From assembly GCA_019348135.1 (NCBI GenBank), contig JAHWJY010000010.1:1-46900 (forward strand): a stretch of 46,900 bases of DNA, read 5' to 3'. Origin of the DNA: Actinomycetota bacterium (lineage in GTDB: Bacteria; Actinomycetota; Nitriliruptoria; Nitriliruptorales; Nitriliruptoraceae). Below the pieces are notes generated by a model. That model made no database searches. It was given only the letters and a program-made list of their open reading frames with translations, and was not told the DNA's origin. Shown here in pieces: positions 6,414-15,742 of this stretch. The stretch's first letter is position 1, and each line of letters opens with the position of its first letter. The position numbers and the translations under genes are program-made.

Positions 6414-7799
6414 CTACCGCGGCGGACCCGACGCCGGCTCCGTCCGGGTCGGGTCGGCCGCCGTCACGGCGAGCTCGTTCTCCTTCAGGCCGCGCGCCAT
6501 CCGGTAGGCGATCCAGCCGATCAGGAACGGGACGGCGATCGTCGCGACGCGCAGGATCGCCGTGATCGTCTGGAGCCCCGTCGAGGTGTTCGACGCGAGC
6601 ACGTCGTTGCCGCCGGCGATGAAGATCGACAGCAGGAACACCAACCCACCGACGCCGATGCCGGTGCGGAGCGGCACGTCGCGCGGCCGCTGCAGGAGGT
6701 GGTGCTCGTCGTGGTCCTTCGTGATCCAGCGGGCGTCGATCCAGGGCCACGCGCCGACGACGGTGAAGATCAGGCCGGGCAGGATCACCCCCGGGAGGAA
6801 CGTCGACGGGATCGTGAGGCCGAGGACGGTGAACTCCCAGTTGGGCCACAGCCGCAGCATCCCCTCGAGCCAGCCCATGTACCAGTCGGGCTGGGCCGGG
6901 GCGAACACCTGGAAGGGCTCGTAGGGGCCGTAGAGCCACACCGGGTTGATCTCGAACAGGCCCCCGAGGAGCGCGAGCACCGCGATCGTGAAGGCGAACA
7001 GCGCGAGCGAGGTCAGGGTCTGGTGCGGGAAGAGCGGCTCGCCCACCACGTTGTCGTTGGTCGCCTTCCGCGACGGCTTCTGGGTGTGCTTCTGCCGGAC
7101 GAGGATCACGAGGTGCGCGGTGACGAGGCCGATGAGGCCGGCGGGCAGCAGCATCACGTGGAGGATGTGCAGGCGGCCCAGCACGTCGGTGCCGGGGTAC
7201 TCGCCACCGAGGCCGATGAAGCCGATGAGCGGCCCGACGAACGGGATGCCGAGCAGCACCGAGTAGCCGATGCGCAGGCCCGTGCCGGAGAGCAGGTCGT
7301 CGGGGAGCGAGTAGCCCGTGAAGCCGGCGCCGAAGGCCAGCAGGAGGAGCAGGACACCGATCACCCAGTTGAGCTCACGGGGGCGGCGGAAGGCTCCCGT
7401 GAAGAAGACCCGGAGCATGTGCACGGTGATCGCGGCCACGAACACGAGCGCCGCCCAGTGATGGATCTGGCGCATCACCAACCCGCCCCGGACCTCGAAC
7501 GACAGCCGCAGGGTCGAGTCGAAGGCGGCCGAGATCTCCTGGCCCTGCAGGGGTACGTACGGGCCGTCGTACACGACCAGCCGGGTGTCGGGCACGTAGA
7601 AGAACGCGAGGAAGGTGCCGGTGAACAGCAGCACGACCAGCGAGAAGAGCGCGACCTCACCGATCAGGAACGACCAGTGGGCGGGGAACGCCTTGCGCCA
7701 GTACCGGCGCGATCCCTCGGCCAGGCGGAGCCGGTCGTCGAGCCAGCGCGCGACGTCGTCGAGCGCGGACCGGTGGCGGGGCTCGTCGGTCGTCGTCAC
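6414..7799 (-). CDS. qcrB: Cytochrome b subunit of a bc1-type menaquinol:cytochrome c reductase
   Basis: 461 residues. Haem-ligating histidine pairs are visible in the second and fourth helices: His113/His127 (MRQIHHWAALVFVAAITVH) and His214/His229 (RLHILHVMLLPAG, VTAHLV). The C-terminal domain holds the Qo-site motif as PDWY, the form common in Actinobacteria instead of PEWY. About eight or nine membrane helices. It transfers electrons from menaquinol across the membrane. GTG start at 7797-7799 overlaps the Rieske stop as GTGA (4 bp), and GAGGAGGTGGG precedes it, indicating translational coupling. Shorter than the usual actinobacterial QcrB of about 545 residues, mainly at the C terminus. 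Confidence 0.93.
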   Translation of the reverse strand: MTTTDEPRHRSALDDVARWLDDRLRLAEGSRRYWRKAFPAHWSFLIGEVALFSLVVLLFTGTFLAFFYVPDTRLVVYDGPYVPLQGQEISAAFDSTLRLSFEVRGGLVMRQIHHWAALVFVAAITVHMLRVFFTGAFRRPRELNWVIGVLLLLLAFGAGFTGYSLPDDLLSGTGLRIGYSVLLGIPFVGPLIGFIGLGGEYPGTDVLGRLHILHVMLLPAGLIGLVTAHLVILVRQKHTQKPSRKATNDNVVGEPLFPHQTLTSLALFAFTIAVLALLGGLFEINPVWLYGPYEPFQVFAPAQPDWYMGWLEGMLRLWPNWEFTVLGLTIPSTFLPGVILPGLIFTVVGAWPWIDARWITKDHDEHHLLQRPRDVPLRTGIGVGGLVFLLSIFIAGGNDVLASNTSTGLQTITAILRVATIAVPFLIGWIAYRMARGLKENELAVTAADPTRTEPASGPPR

Positions 7800-8728
7800 G
7801 ACCCACCTCCTCGCGTCATGTTCCAGAACGACGGTCCGACGGGCTCGACGAAGTCGCCGAGGGCGACGAGGTAGCCGTCGTCGTCGAGCGCGATCGGGAG
7901 CTGGGGGAGCGGGCGGCCGGCGGGACCCGAGAGGACCACGGCCCCGTTGTAGACGCCGAACGTCGACTGGTGGCAGGGACACAGCAGCTCGCCGACGGCG
8001 GCGCGGTAGAGCCCCACCGGGCAGCCGGCGTGGGTGCAGATCTTGGAGTAGACGACGATGCCATCGACCGTCGGCTGACGGAGGTCGGTCTCGACGTCCG
8101 TCCGGAGCCCGACGAGGATCGCCTGCGAGTCGGCCGACCCCGTCGCGCCTTCGGGGAAGACCGTCACGACCTGGTCCGGCGAGATGTCCTCGGCCCGCAG
8201 TGGCTCGCCCTCGGCGTCGACGACGCGCGCGCCCGCGTCCCACTCGGTACGGAAGAGGTCGTTCTCGGGCCCCGGGCCGAGCGAGCGGATCGGGATGAGC
8301 AGCGCGAGCCCCAGCGACGCCCCCGCGCCGGTCAGCAGCCGCACGAGGAAGCGTCGGCGGCCGCCCACACCGGCCTCGCCCAACGTCGCCTCGTAGAGCT
8401 CCTCGAAGGCCTCGCGTTCGGCGTCGTCGGAGCGCATGGGGTAGCGCTCCTCGATGACCTCCTCGTGGCCGACGATGACGCGCACCCAGATGGCGATGCC
8501 GAGGCCCACCCCCGCGAAGGCGACGAACAGCGCGAGCCCCTCGAGCTGCACCTGGCCGCCGGAGACGTAGACGGCGAACAGCGACAGGGCGGCCACGATG
8601 GCGACGAGGAAGCAGACGGCGGCCCAGCGCGCGGCGCGGTCCTCGCGCTCGCGCTGCCGCCGCCACCGGTCGGCCTTGGTCTGCCCACCCGCCGGCGTGG
8701 CCGGAGGGAAGCGGTCAGGCTCGGCCAT
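7796..8728 (-). CDS. qcrA: Rieske iron-sulphur subunit of the bc complex
   Basis: 310 residues. The [2Fe-2S] ligands are C231-T-H233-A-G-C236 and C250-P-C252-H253. Three N-terminal membrane helices (about 36-56, 64-86 and 129-147) give the actinobacterial type of Rieske anchor, not the single helix of proteobacteria; the last is preceded by GGRRRFLVRLL, a basic stretch. The cluster domain accepts an electron from menaquinol and passes it to the cytochrome c subunit. The gene overlaps the cytochrome c gene by 14 bp and the cytochrome b gene by 4 bp, so the three are one coupled operon. Confidence 0.96.
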   Translation of the reverse strand: MAEPDRFPPATPAGGQTKADRWRRQREREDRAARWAAVCFLVAIVAALSLFAVYVSGGQVQLEGLALFVAFAGVGLGIAIWVRVIVGHEEVIEERYPMRSDDAEREAFEELYEATLGEAGVGGRRRFLVRLLTGAGASLGLALLIPIRSLGPGPENDLFRTEWDAGARVVDAEGEPLRAEDISPDQVVTVFPEGATGSADSQAILVGLRTDVETDLRQPTVDGIVVYSKICTHAGCPVGLYRAAVGELLCPCHQSTFGVYNGAVVLSGPAGRPLPQLPIALDDDGYLVALGDFVEPVGPSFWNMTRGGGS

Positions 8729-9566
8729 GGTCGTCTCCGTCCTCGTCGGCCTTCTCGCCGAGCAGGTACATCACGATCATCAGCAGGCCGAGCCCCAGCG
8801 CCCACGCGATGAAGCCCTCCGAGACCGGGCCGCTGCGCCCGAGCGCGAGCCCGCCGGGCGAGTCGCGCTCGCGCAGATCACGCACCCACGCGACGATCGC
8901 CTCGACGTCGTCCTCCGGCAGGATCTCGTCGTTGAACGCCGGCATCACCCCGGGGCCGCTGCGGATGGCCTCCGCGATCTCGAGCGGGGTGGCGATGTCG
9001 AGGTTGGACGAGATGTCGCGCTGGCCGACCGCGATGCCGGCGGCCGTCGGGCCGTGGCACGCGGCGCAGTGGGTCGTGAACAGCTCGAGCCCACGCGACA
9101 GGTCGGCCTCCTCCCAGCCGTCGATGTCGGGGATGCCCGGGCCTTCGCCGGGCGCGAGGCTCGTCACGTACGCCACGACGGCGCGGCGGTCCTGGTCGCT
9201 CATCTGCTGCTCGCGGTGCCGCATGCGCTCGTTGGCGTTGTCGAGCGGCATGCGCCCCGTGCGGATCATGAAATCGACCGAGGCGGGTCCCACGCCGATG
9301 AGCGGCGGTCCGCCGTCCGGCCCGTCGACGGGCAGCCCGCGACCGTTCTCCCCGTGGCACAGGGCGCACTGGGCCCCGAAGATCTGCGCGCCGCGCTGGA
9401 GGAGGCCATCGTCGGCGGCCTCGCCCGTGTCCTCCTGGGCGGTGGCGAGACCGCCCCCGAACAGCACGTTGACGAGCGCGACGGCGAGCACCAGGCCGGT
9501 CGCGATGGCCAGCGCTCGACGCGTCCTCCGGCGGCCCGGCGTGGGGCGGGGGGCGGCCGCGGTCAC
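8715..9566 (-). CDS. qcrC: Diheme cytochrome c subunit of the bc complex
   Basis: 283 residues with an N-terminal signal-anchor (about 17-40), two class I cytochrome c domains with haem motifs C67-A-L-C70-H71 and C167-A-A-C170-H171, likely methionine ligands in GRMPL and GVMPAF, and a C-terminal membrane helix (about 252-272). This is the QcrC layout, in which two fused haem domains replace a soluble cytochrome c and hand electrons to the terminal oxidase. First gene of the operon; GTG at 9566 with GAGAGG upstream. No oxidase genes are in the window. Confidence 0.94.
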   Translation of the reverse strand: MTAAAPRPTPGRRRTRRALAIATGLVLAVALVNVLFGGGLATAQEDTGEAADDGLLQRGAQIFGAQCALCHGENGRGLPVDGPDGGPPLIGVGPASVDFMIRTGRMPLDNANERMRHREQQMSDQDRRAVVAYVTSLAPGEGPGIPDIDGWEEADLSRGLELFTTHCAACHGPTAAGIAVGQRDISSNLDIATPLEIAEAIRSGPGVMPAFNDEILPEDDVEAIVAWVRDLRERDSPGGLALGRSGPVSEGFIAWALGLGLLMIVMYLLGEKADEDGDDHGRA

Positions 9567-9598
9567 CTGCGGGGACCTCTCATACGTCGGGGGCGAGG

Positions 9599-9604
9599 AG
9601 CCTA
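9599..9604 (-). promoter_or_regulatory. Putative -10 element (TAGGCT) for the cytochrome bc operon
   Basis: Minus-strand TAGGCT lies 32 nt before the qcrC start, in the 87-bp gap after the slipin gene. It would let the bc operon be transcribed apart from the NfeD-slipin pair. Confidence 0.4.
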
Positions 9605-9653
9605 CCGGAGCTCTCCTGGCCGCCCGGCCGCTCGGAGGTGCGCCCGCGCGCCC

Positions 9654-10436
9654 TCACGCGTCGGTGGCGCGGGCGTCCATCGCCGAGGTCGCGGCGTCGA
9701 GGAAGCGCAGCAGCTCCATCGGGACCGGGAAGACCAGCGTCGAGTTGTTGTCGCCGGCGACCTCGGTCATCGTCGACAGCAGCCGCAGCTGCATGGCTCC
9801 CGGCGCCGTCGCCATCTCGGTCGCCGCCTCGGCGAGCTGCTTCGCCGCCTCGAACTCGCCCATCGCGTGGATGACCTTGGCGCGCCGGTCGCGCTCCGCC
9901 TCGGCCTGCCGGGCCATCGCGCGCCGCATCGCCTCGGGGAGCTCGACGTCCTTGACCTCGACCAGGGTCACCTTCACGCCCCAGGGGTTGGTGAGCTCGT
10001 CGATGACCTGCTGGAGCTTGTCGTTGATCTCGTCGCGGTTGACGAGGAGCTCGTCGAGGTCGACCTGACCGACGATCGACCGGAGCGTCGTCTGTGCCAC
10101 CTGGCTCGTGGCGAACAGGTAGTTCTGGACGTTCACCACCGCCTTCACCGGGTCCGTGACGTTGAAGTACGTCACGGCGTTGACCTTGACGGTGACGTTG
10201 TCCTTGGTGATGACGTCCTGCGGCGGGATGTCCATCGTGACGGTCTGCAGGTTGGTCTTCACCATCTTGTCGACGATGGGGACGATGAAGAACAGGCCGG
10301 GCCCCTTGGCGCCGGTGACCCGTCCGAGGCGGAAGATCACCCCGCGCTCGTACTCGTTCACGATCCGGATCGAGGACACGGCGATCGCGGCGAGCAGGCC
10401 GAGCGCGAGGACGAGGCCGATGGTCACTGGGCTCAC
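9654..10436 (-). CDS. Slipin (stomatin/prohibitin, SPFH-domain) family protein
   Basis: 260 residues: one N-terminal membrane segment (about 4-22), then the SPFH domain starting [28 protein letters not shown] and including [20 protein letters not shown], and a coiled-coil tail ([32 protein letters not shown]). Slipins assemble into membrane scaffolds and pair with NfeD proteins, which are encoded just upstream here. The GTG at 10434-10436 overlaps the NfeD stop as GTGA, so the two are translationally coupled. Expected role: membrane-domain organisation and control of the NfeD protease. Confidence 0.93.
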   Translation of the reverse strand: MSPVTIGLVLALGLLAAIAVSSIRIVNEYERGVIFRLGRVTGAKGPGLFFIVPIVDKMVKTNLQTVTMDIPPQDVITKDNVTVKVNAVTYFNVTDPVKAVVNVQNYLFATSQVAQTTLRSIVGQVDLDELLVNRDEINDKLQQVIDELTNPWGVKVTLVEVKDVELPEAMRRAMARQAEAERDRRAKVIHAMGEFEAAKQLAEAATEMATAPGAMQLRLLSTMTEVAGDNNSTLVFPVPMELLRFLDAATSAMDARATDA

Positions 10437-11830
10437 TGGGGTTCCTCCGGTGCGGGGGTGGTGCTGGGCATGTCGGTCGGGGTGACGACGAGGTCGAGGT
10501 TGTCGCGGTCGACGACCCGGACCCGGTCGCCGGCGAGCACGGTCGTGCCGGCGGCGGGGCGGACGCGCCACGAGGTGCCGTCGATCCGCACCCGCAGCTC
10601 GTCGCCGGCGGCGGCGACCACGGCGGTGCGGTCGAGCAGCTCGTCGGAGGTGTAGTGGCTGGGCCGGTCGCGCGTGCGGCGGACGAGCACCCCCGCGAGG
10701 ATCGTCGACCCGAGCACGACGAGCACGGTCGGGAGCAGGACCGGCAGGCCGACCCGGAGCCCGCTCGGCTCGTCGAACAGGAACAGCCCGCCCAGGACGA
10801 GGAGCAGGCTGCCTCCGCCGGCGCCGATGCCGATGCCCGGGGCGAACAGCTCCGCGACGAGGAAGATGCCCGCGAGGACCAGCAGCGACGCGCCGGCGAA
10901 GGTGACCGGCAGGACGGACAGCGCGAACATCGCGAGGATCAGCATCGCGCCTCCGACGATGCCGCCGGCCCCGAGCCCGGGGTTGGCGAGCTCGTAGATG
11001 ATCGCGAGCGTGCCGATCGAGATGAAGATGAACGCGAGGTTGGGGTCGGCGAGCCGCTGCAGCAGCCGCCGCGCCCCGGTCATCTCGAGCTCGACGGTGC
11101 TCGCGCCGGCGGTCGCGAGCGTCACCCGGTCGCCGTCGGTGAGCTCGACCTCGGTGCCGTCGACGTCCTCGAGGAGGGTCTCGGTCGTGGGGCTGACGAG
11201 GTCGATGGCGCCGATCTCGAGCGCCTCCTCCGCGGTGATCGAGCGGCCGTCCCGGACGGACTGGACCGCGAACTCGACGTCGCGGTCGCGGGCCTCGGCG
11301 ATCGCCTCGGCGTAGGCCGCCGCGTTGTTCACGATCTTGTCGCCGACCTCGCCACCCTCGAGGTCGACCGGGGTGGCCGCACCGATGGTCGTCGCCGGCG
11401 CCATCGCGGCGACGTGTGCCGAGAGGGTGATGAACGTCCCGGCCGAGCCGGCGTCGGCGCCGCTGGGGGCCACGTGCACGATGACCGGCAGGGGGGCGTT
11501 GAGGAACGACTGGACGATGACGCGCATCGACGTCACGAGTCCACCGGGGGTGTCGAGCGTCACGACCAGGGCCTCGTGGCCCTGCGCGGCGGCGTCCCGG
11601 AGGGTGTCGGTGAGGTGGTCGGCCACGACCGGGGTGATGGCGCCGGCGATCGTCGTCGTGGCGACGGTGCGGGTGGCGGTCCCCGCGGGGTCGTCCCCGT
11701 CGTCGGCCGCCGTCGCCGCCCCGCCCGCGGCCGCCGCGGACAGCCCGGCCAGCAGCCCGGCGAGCAGGAGCACGGCCGACCACCGGGGTGGACGGCGTCG
11801 AGCCTCCCGTCGCGTTTGCACGGCTCCCAC
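10433..11830 (-). CDS. NfeD-family membrane serine protease (long form, ClpP-like domain)
   Basis: 465 residues. A signal segment (about 17-40) is followed by a ClpP/SppA-like domain with the catalytic serine in [11 protein letters not shown] (Ser129) and the likely lysine in [11 protein letters not shown] (Lys165), as in the archaeal 1510-N protease. A cluster of four or five membrane helices spans about 270-395, and the C-terminal NfeD OB-fold domain runs about 405-455. Long NfeD proteins cleave hydrophobic segments of stomatin-type partners, and the partner gene is directly downstream. Start GTG at 11830; the RBS is weak. Confidence 0.92.
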   Translation of the reverse strand: MGAVQTRREARRRPPRWSAVLLLAGLLAGLSAAAAGGAATAADDGDDPAGTATRTVATTTIAGAITPVVADHLTDTLRDAAAQGHEALVVTLDTPGGLVTSMRVIVQSFLNAPLPVIVHVAPSGADAGSAGTFITLSAHVAAMAPATTIGAATPVDLEGGEVGDKIVNNAAAYAEAIAEARDRDVEFAVQSVRDGRSITAEEALEIGAIDLVSPTTETLLEDVDGTEVELTDGDRVTLATAGASTVELEMTGARRLLQRLADPNLAFIFISIGTLAIIYELANPGLGAGGIVGGAMLILAMFALSVLPVTFAGASLLVLAGIFLVAELFAPGIGIGAGGGSLLLVLGGLFLFDEPSGLRVGLPVLLPTVLVVLGSTILAGVLVRRTRDRPSHYTSDELLDRTAVVAAAGDELRVRIDGTSWRVRPAAGTTVLAGDRVRVVDRDNLDLVVTPTDMPSTTPAPEEPQ

Positions 11831-11944
11831 GGTAGTGGCCCCGGTCGTCTCAGGGGCGGCTCAGGGACGTCCCGGGTACCCCCGTCTCAGGGGGTCGTGC
11901 AGGATGATGTGCGTCCCCTCCCGCCGAGACCGAGCGAGCACCCC

Positions 11945-12721
11945 GTGTCCAGCACGTCGAGCCCCACGTCCACCACCACCGCCGTCCGCACCCGCTCTGC
12001 GACCCGCGTCTACGGCGAGGGCGACACCGCCGTCCTCGCCCTCGACGCCGTCGACCTCGAGGTCCCGACCGGGCAGTTCCTCGCGGTCATGGGACCGTCG
12101 GGCTCGGGGAAGTCGACGCTGCTGCACTGCCTCGCCGGCCTCGACCGGTTGAGCCAGGGGTCGGTGGAGCTGGCCGGTACGGCCCTCGAGCCTCTGTCGG
12201 ACAAGGACCTCACCCACCTCCGCCGCAGCGGCGTCGGGTTCATCTTCCAGAGCTACAACCTCGTCCCCACGCTCGACGCGCGCGAGAACATCACGTTGCC
12301 GCTCGACCTCGCCGGCCGCGACGTCGACGGGGCGTGGTTCGACCGCATCGTCGCGACGCTCGGCCTCGCGGACCGGCTCGACCACCGCCCCGCCCAGCTC
12401 TCGGGCGGCCAGCAGCAGCGGGTGGCGGCGGCGCGGGCGCTCGTGTCCCGTCCGACCGTGGTCTTCGCCGACGAGCCGACCGGCGCGCTCGACACGGCCA
12501 GCGGCGCCGAGCTCCTCGGCTTCCTGCGTCAGGCCGCGACGGAGTTCGGACAGACGATCGTCATGGTCACGCACGACCCGGCGGCGGCGAGCTACGCCGA
12601 CCGCATCGTGTTCCTCGCCGACGGCCGCATCGTGAGCGAGATGCTCGAACCGGACGCCGACGCCGTGCTCGACCGGATGAAGTCGCTCGAGACCGACGTC
12701 CAGCACGCGACGGGGGCCTGA
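11945..12721 (+). CDS. ABC transporter ATP-binding protein, MacB/LolD type
   Basis: 258 residues with Walker [10 protein letters not shown] (50-58), Q loop FQSYN, signature LSGGQQQR (152-159), Walker B VVFADE (172-177), D loop GALD and switch histidine in VTHD. The length and the [21 protein letters not shown] segment are typical of LolD/MacB/FtsE-class ATPases that drive mechanotransmission rather than transport a solute through the membrane. GTG at 11945 with a weak GAGCGAG site. The permease starts 1 nt after its stop. Substrate unknown; lipoprotein or peptide export and envelope functions are options. Confidence 0.94.
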   Translation: MSSTSSPTSTTTAVRTRSATRVYGEGDTAVLALDAVDLEVPTGQFLAVMGPSGSGKSTLLHCLAGLDRLSQGSVELAGTALEPLSDKDLTHLRRSGVGFIFQSYNLVPTLDARENITLPLDLAGRDVDGAWFDRIVATLGLADRLDHRPAQLSGGQQQRVAAARALVSRPTVVFADEPTGALDTASGAELLGFLRQAATEFGQTIVMVTHDPAAASYADRIVFLADGRIVSEMLEPDADAVLDRMKSLETDVQHATGA

Positions 12722-12722
12722 G

Positions 12723-15266
12723 GTGCTGCGCGTCGCCCTGAAGGGCCTGCTCGGCCACAAGCTCCGGTTCCTGCTGACCGCCTTCGCGGTGGTCGTCGGG
12801 ATCACGTTCCTCGCCGGGTCGTTCGTCCTCACCGATTCGATCCAGGGCGCCTTCGACGACCTCTTCGACGAGGCGCTGACCGCAGCGGACGTCTACGTCG
12901 ACGCCCCGCGGACGATCGACGACATCACGACCGAGCAGCCGGGCCTGGTGCCCACCGTGCCGGCGTCGGTCCTCGAGGAGGTCCGCGACGTCGACGGCGT
13001 CGCCGAGGTGCTCGGTCACGTCGAGGGCACCGCCCAGTTCATCGACGACGACGGCGATCCGGTCGGCACGGAGGGCCCGCCCCGGATCGGTGCGTCCTAC
13101 TCGGAGCTCAGCCCGGTCGCCATCGCCGAGGGCCGTCCGCCGGAGGGTCCGACCGAGGTCGCGATGGACCGGGGGACGGCGGAGCTGATGGGACGTGGGG
13201 TCGGCGACCGGGTCGACGTGCTCGTCGCCGGCGAGGTGCGCACCTACGACGTCGTGGGCCTGACCTCGTTCGGCGAGTCCGACAACCTCCTCGGCGCGAC
13301 GATGGCCACGTTCGACCTCGCCACGGCCCAGGCGCTGTTCGACATGGAGGGCGAGTACACGAGCGTCGGGGCGATCGCGGTCGACGGTCTCGACCAGGAC
13401 GAGCTGCGCGACCGGGTGGCGGCCGCCGTCGGCGACGACCTCGAGGTCAGGACCGCGGCCGAGGCCGCCGAGTCCGGCAAGGAGCAGGTCGCCAACGCGC
13501 TCGGGTTCCTCACCACGGGCCTGCTCGCGTTCGCCGGCGTGGCGGTGTTCGTCGGCGCGTTCATCATCGCCAACACGTTCTCGATCGTCGTCGCCCAACG
13601 GTCGCGCGAGTTCGCGCTGTTGCGGGCGCTCGGGGCCAGCGCCGCGCAGGTCCGTCTGGCCGTCCTCCTCGAGGCGCTGGCGGTCGGCGTCGTCGCCTCG
13701 ACCCTGGGCATCCTCCTCGGCATCGGCTTCGCGGTGGGGGTCCAGAGCCTCCTCGACGCCATCGGCTTCGCGCTCCCGTCGAGCGGCACGGTGGTGCTGC
13801 CACGGACGATCCTCGTGGCCTACGCCGTCGGCGTGACCGTCACGCTGCTGTCGTCGCTCGTCTCCGCGCGTCGCGCCTCCCGGGTCGCGCCGATCGAGGC
13901 GATGCGCGGGGAGTCCAGCGGGGCGGAGCAGCGACTGGGCCGGCGCGTCACCGTGGGTGCCGTGGTCACGGTCATCGGGGCGCTCGTCCTCCTGGCCGGT
14001 CTCCTGCTCGTGGACGAGGACGCCAACATCCTGGCCATCGTCGGGACCGGCGCGATGGTGACGCTCCTCGGCGTCGCCCTCGCCGCCCCGCTGTTCGCGG
14101 GACCCGTCGCCGCGGCGCTCGGCACCGTGGCCGCACGCCTCGGCTTCTCCGGCCGGCTGGCCCAGCGCAACGCCCGGCGTGATCGCCGGCGCACCGCCGC
14201 CACGGCCTCGGCCCTGATGATCGGCGTCGCGCTGGTCGCGTTCGTGACCATCTTCACCGCGTCGATCCAGGGCGCCGTGACGGGCACGCTCGACGAGCAG
14301 TTCCGCGCCGACTTCGTCCTGCAGTCGACGAGCTTCACGACGTTCAACCTGAGCGACCGCCTGATCGAGGACCTCCGCGACGAGGACGAGCTCGCGGTCG
14401 TGTCCACGGTCGGGCTCGCCCCGTGGGCCGACGCCGACGACGAGGTCCACTCGCTGGGGGTGGTCGACCCCGACACCATCACCGAGGTGGTCGGCGTCGA
14501 CTGGCAGGACGGGCAGACCGCGGCGCTCGCCGCCGGCGGCATGCTCGTCATCCAGGACCACCTCGACGACGGCGTCGTCGCCCTCGGCGACGAGGTGACG
14601 GTGCGGTTCCCCGACGGCACCTCCCTGGAGACGCGCGTCGCCGGGAGCGCCGGCGGGAGCACCCAGCTGCTCGGCGCCGGCTACGTCATGGGAGCCGCGG
14701 CCGTCTCGGCCGCGGGCTTCGACGCGCCGGCGATCGCGGTGTACGCCAACGCCGCCGGCGACCCGGAGGCCGCCCGGGCGGCGGTCGACGCGGTCGTCGA
14801 GCGCCACCCGGGGGTGCGGGTCCAGGACCAGGCGGAGTTCCGGCAGGCCCAGCAGGACTCCATCGCCACGGTCCTGAACCTCTTCCTCGTCCTGCTCGGG
14901 CTGGCGCTGTTCATCGCCCTGCTCGGGATCGCGAACACGCTCGCTCTGGCGGTGTTCGAGCGCACGCGCGAGATCGGCCTGCTCCGGGCCGTCGGGATGG
15001 ACCGGGGGCAGGCGGGGCGGATGATCCTCGGCGAGGCGGTGATCGTGTCCGTGTTCGGGGCGCTGCTCGGGCTCGTGGTCGGGAGCTTCTTCGGCTGGGC
15101 GGTCGTCCGCTCGCTCGCCGAGGACGGGCTCGACCGGGTCGTCTTCCCCGTCGCCCGGCTCGGGCTCTACGTGGTGCTGGCGGGCTTCGCCGGCGCGGTC
15201 GCGGCCCTGTTCCCGGCGTGGCGGGCGTCGCGCCTCGACGTCCTCGAAGCGGTCACGGCCGAGTGA
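12723..15266 (+). CDS. FtsX-like ABC permease (MacB-type, duplicated)
   Basis: 847 residues. Starts with one helix (about 17-37) and a large extracellular MacB-type domain, then three helices of a first FtsX domain (about 255-395), a middle pair of helices (about 418-470), a helix near residue 495, a second extracellular domain, and a second FtsX domain (about 715-845). Conserved phrases NTFSIVVAQRSREFALLRALGAS and GIANTLALAVFERTREIGLLRAVGM mark the two domains. The doubled layout is common for actinobacterial permeases. GTG start at 12723, one base after the ATPase stop, so they form one transporter. Confidence 0.93.
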   Translation: MLRVALKGLLGHKLRFLLTAFAVVVGITFLAGSFVLTDSIQGAFDDLFDEALTAADVYVDAPRTIDDITTEQPGLVPTVPASVLEEVRDVDGVAEVLGHVEGTAQFIDDDGDPVGTEGPPRIGASYSELSPVAIAEGRPPEGPTEVAMDRGTAELMGRGVGDRVDVLVAGEVRTYDVVGLTSFGESDNLLGATMATFDLATAQALFDMEGEYTSVGAIAVDGLDQDELRDRVAAAVGDDLEVRTAAEAAESGKEQVANALGFLTTGLLAFAGVAVFVGAFIIANTFSIVVAQRSREFALLRALGASAAQVRLAVLLEALAVGVVASTLGILLGIGFAVGVQSLLDAIGFALPSSGTVVLPRTILVAYAVGVTVTLLSSLVSARRASRVAPIEAMRGESSGAEQRLGRRVTVGAVVTVIGALVLLAGLLLVDEDANILAIVGTGAMVTLLGVALAAPLFAGPVAAALGTVAARLGFSGRLAQRNARRDRRRTAATASALMIGVALVAFVTIFTASIQGAVTGTLDEQFRADFVLQSTSFTTFNLSDRLIEDLRDEDELAVVSTVGLAPWADADDEVHSLGVVDPDTITEVVGVDWQDGQTAALAAGGMLVIQDHLDDGVVALGDEVTVRFPDGTSLETRVAGSAGGSTQLLGAGYVMGAAAVSAAGFDAPAIAVYANAAGDPEAARAAVDAVVERHPGVRVQDQAEFRQAQQDSIATVLNLFLVLLGLALFIALLGIANTLALAVFERTREIGLLRAVGMDRGQAGRMILGEAVIVSVFGALLGLVVGSFFGWAVVRSLAEDGLDRVVFPVARLGLYVVLAGFAGAVAALFPAWRASRLDVLEAVTAE

Positions 15267-15271
15267 GGGTC

Positions 15272-15277
15272 TAGCCT
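15272..15277 (+). promoter_or_regulatory. Putative -10 element (TAGCCT) for the thiamine-binding gene
   Basis: TAGCCT lies 28 nt before the GTG at 15306. The leader continues TAGCCTCG and ends CAGGACCCCCCGTG, as in the leader of the DUF3048 gene at 45707. Confidence 0.45.
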
Positions 15278-15305
15278 CGGTGCCCCGCGACCGTCAGGAC
15301 CCCCC

Positions 15306-15593
15306 GTGATCGCCGCCTTCTCCGTCACCCCGCTCGGCGCCGGCGAGGGCGTCGGCGACCTCGTCTCGGACTGCATCCGCATCGTCCGCGCCAGCGGGCT
15401 CCGCAACGAGACGAACGCGATGTTCACCAACGTCGAGGGGGAGTGGGACGAGGTGATGACCGTGATCAAGGCGTGCATCGACCACGTCGCCGAGGCCGCG
15501 CCCCGCGTCAGCGTCGTCGTCAAGCTCGACCACCGGCCCGGCATGCCGGACGCGCTGGAGCACAAGAACGCCCGCATCGCCGCCCTCGACTGA
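15306..15593 (+). CDS. Thiamine-binding protein, MTH1187/YqgV family
   Basis: 95 residues, full length for the MTH1187/YqgV (DUF77) family: a ferredoxin-like fold with the opening strand IAAFSVTPLGAGEGVGDLVSDCIRIVRASGL, the conserved NAMFTNVEGEWDEVMTVIKACID and the closing VSVVVKLDHRPG. Members bind thiamine or related pyrimidines in the cytoplasm. GTG at 15306 has AGGA plus a six-C spacer. It is separated from the permease upstream by 39 nt that include its own -10-like element, and is followed by the palindromic repeat copy B. Ligand is inferred from the family. Confidence 0.88.
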   Translation: MIAAFSVTPLGAGEGVGDLVSDCIRIVRASGLRNETNAMFTNVEGEWDEVMTVIKACIDHVAEAAPRVSVVVKLDHRPGMPDALEHKNARIAALD

Positions 15594-15628
15594 CCACCGG
15601 GCCGCACCGCAGCGTGCGTTCGCGCTCG

Positions 15629-15712
15629 GACCGTGAGCACGCGAACCACCGTGAGCAGCTGGTCCCTGCATGCGGGGATGCACTGCTCACGGTCGTGGCA
15701 CTGCTCACGGTC
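15629..15712. repeat. Nested palindromic repeat, copy B
   Basis: GACCGTGAGCA (15629-15639) and ACCGTGAGCAG (15648-15658) face two CTGCTCACGGT arms (15683-15693 and 15701-15711). Arms, spacing and the loop core (CCC-n-GCAT-n-CGGGGA) match copy A at 725-809. It also lies between convergent genes (ending 15593 and 15743). The two arm pairs can form one nested stem about 80 nt long. Confidence 0.85.
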
Positions 15713-15742
15713 GCGGCGCTCGCGCGCACCCGTGCGCGGAGG

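Noticed and set aside
12567-14807. Long antisense open frame across the FtsX permease
   Set aside because: Composition is Asp/Arg/Val-rich shadow sequence; the plus-strand gene has clear domain evidence.
729-15720. Nested repeats as a CRISPR array
   Set aside because: Only two arms of each direction with no unique spacers of constant length and no Cas genes.
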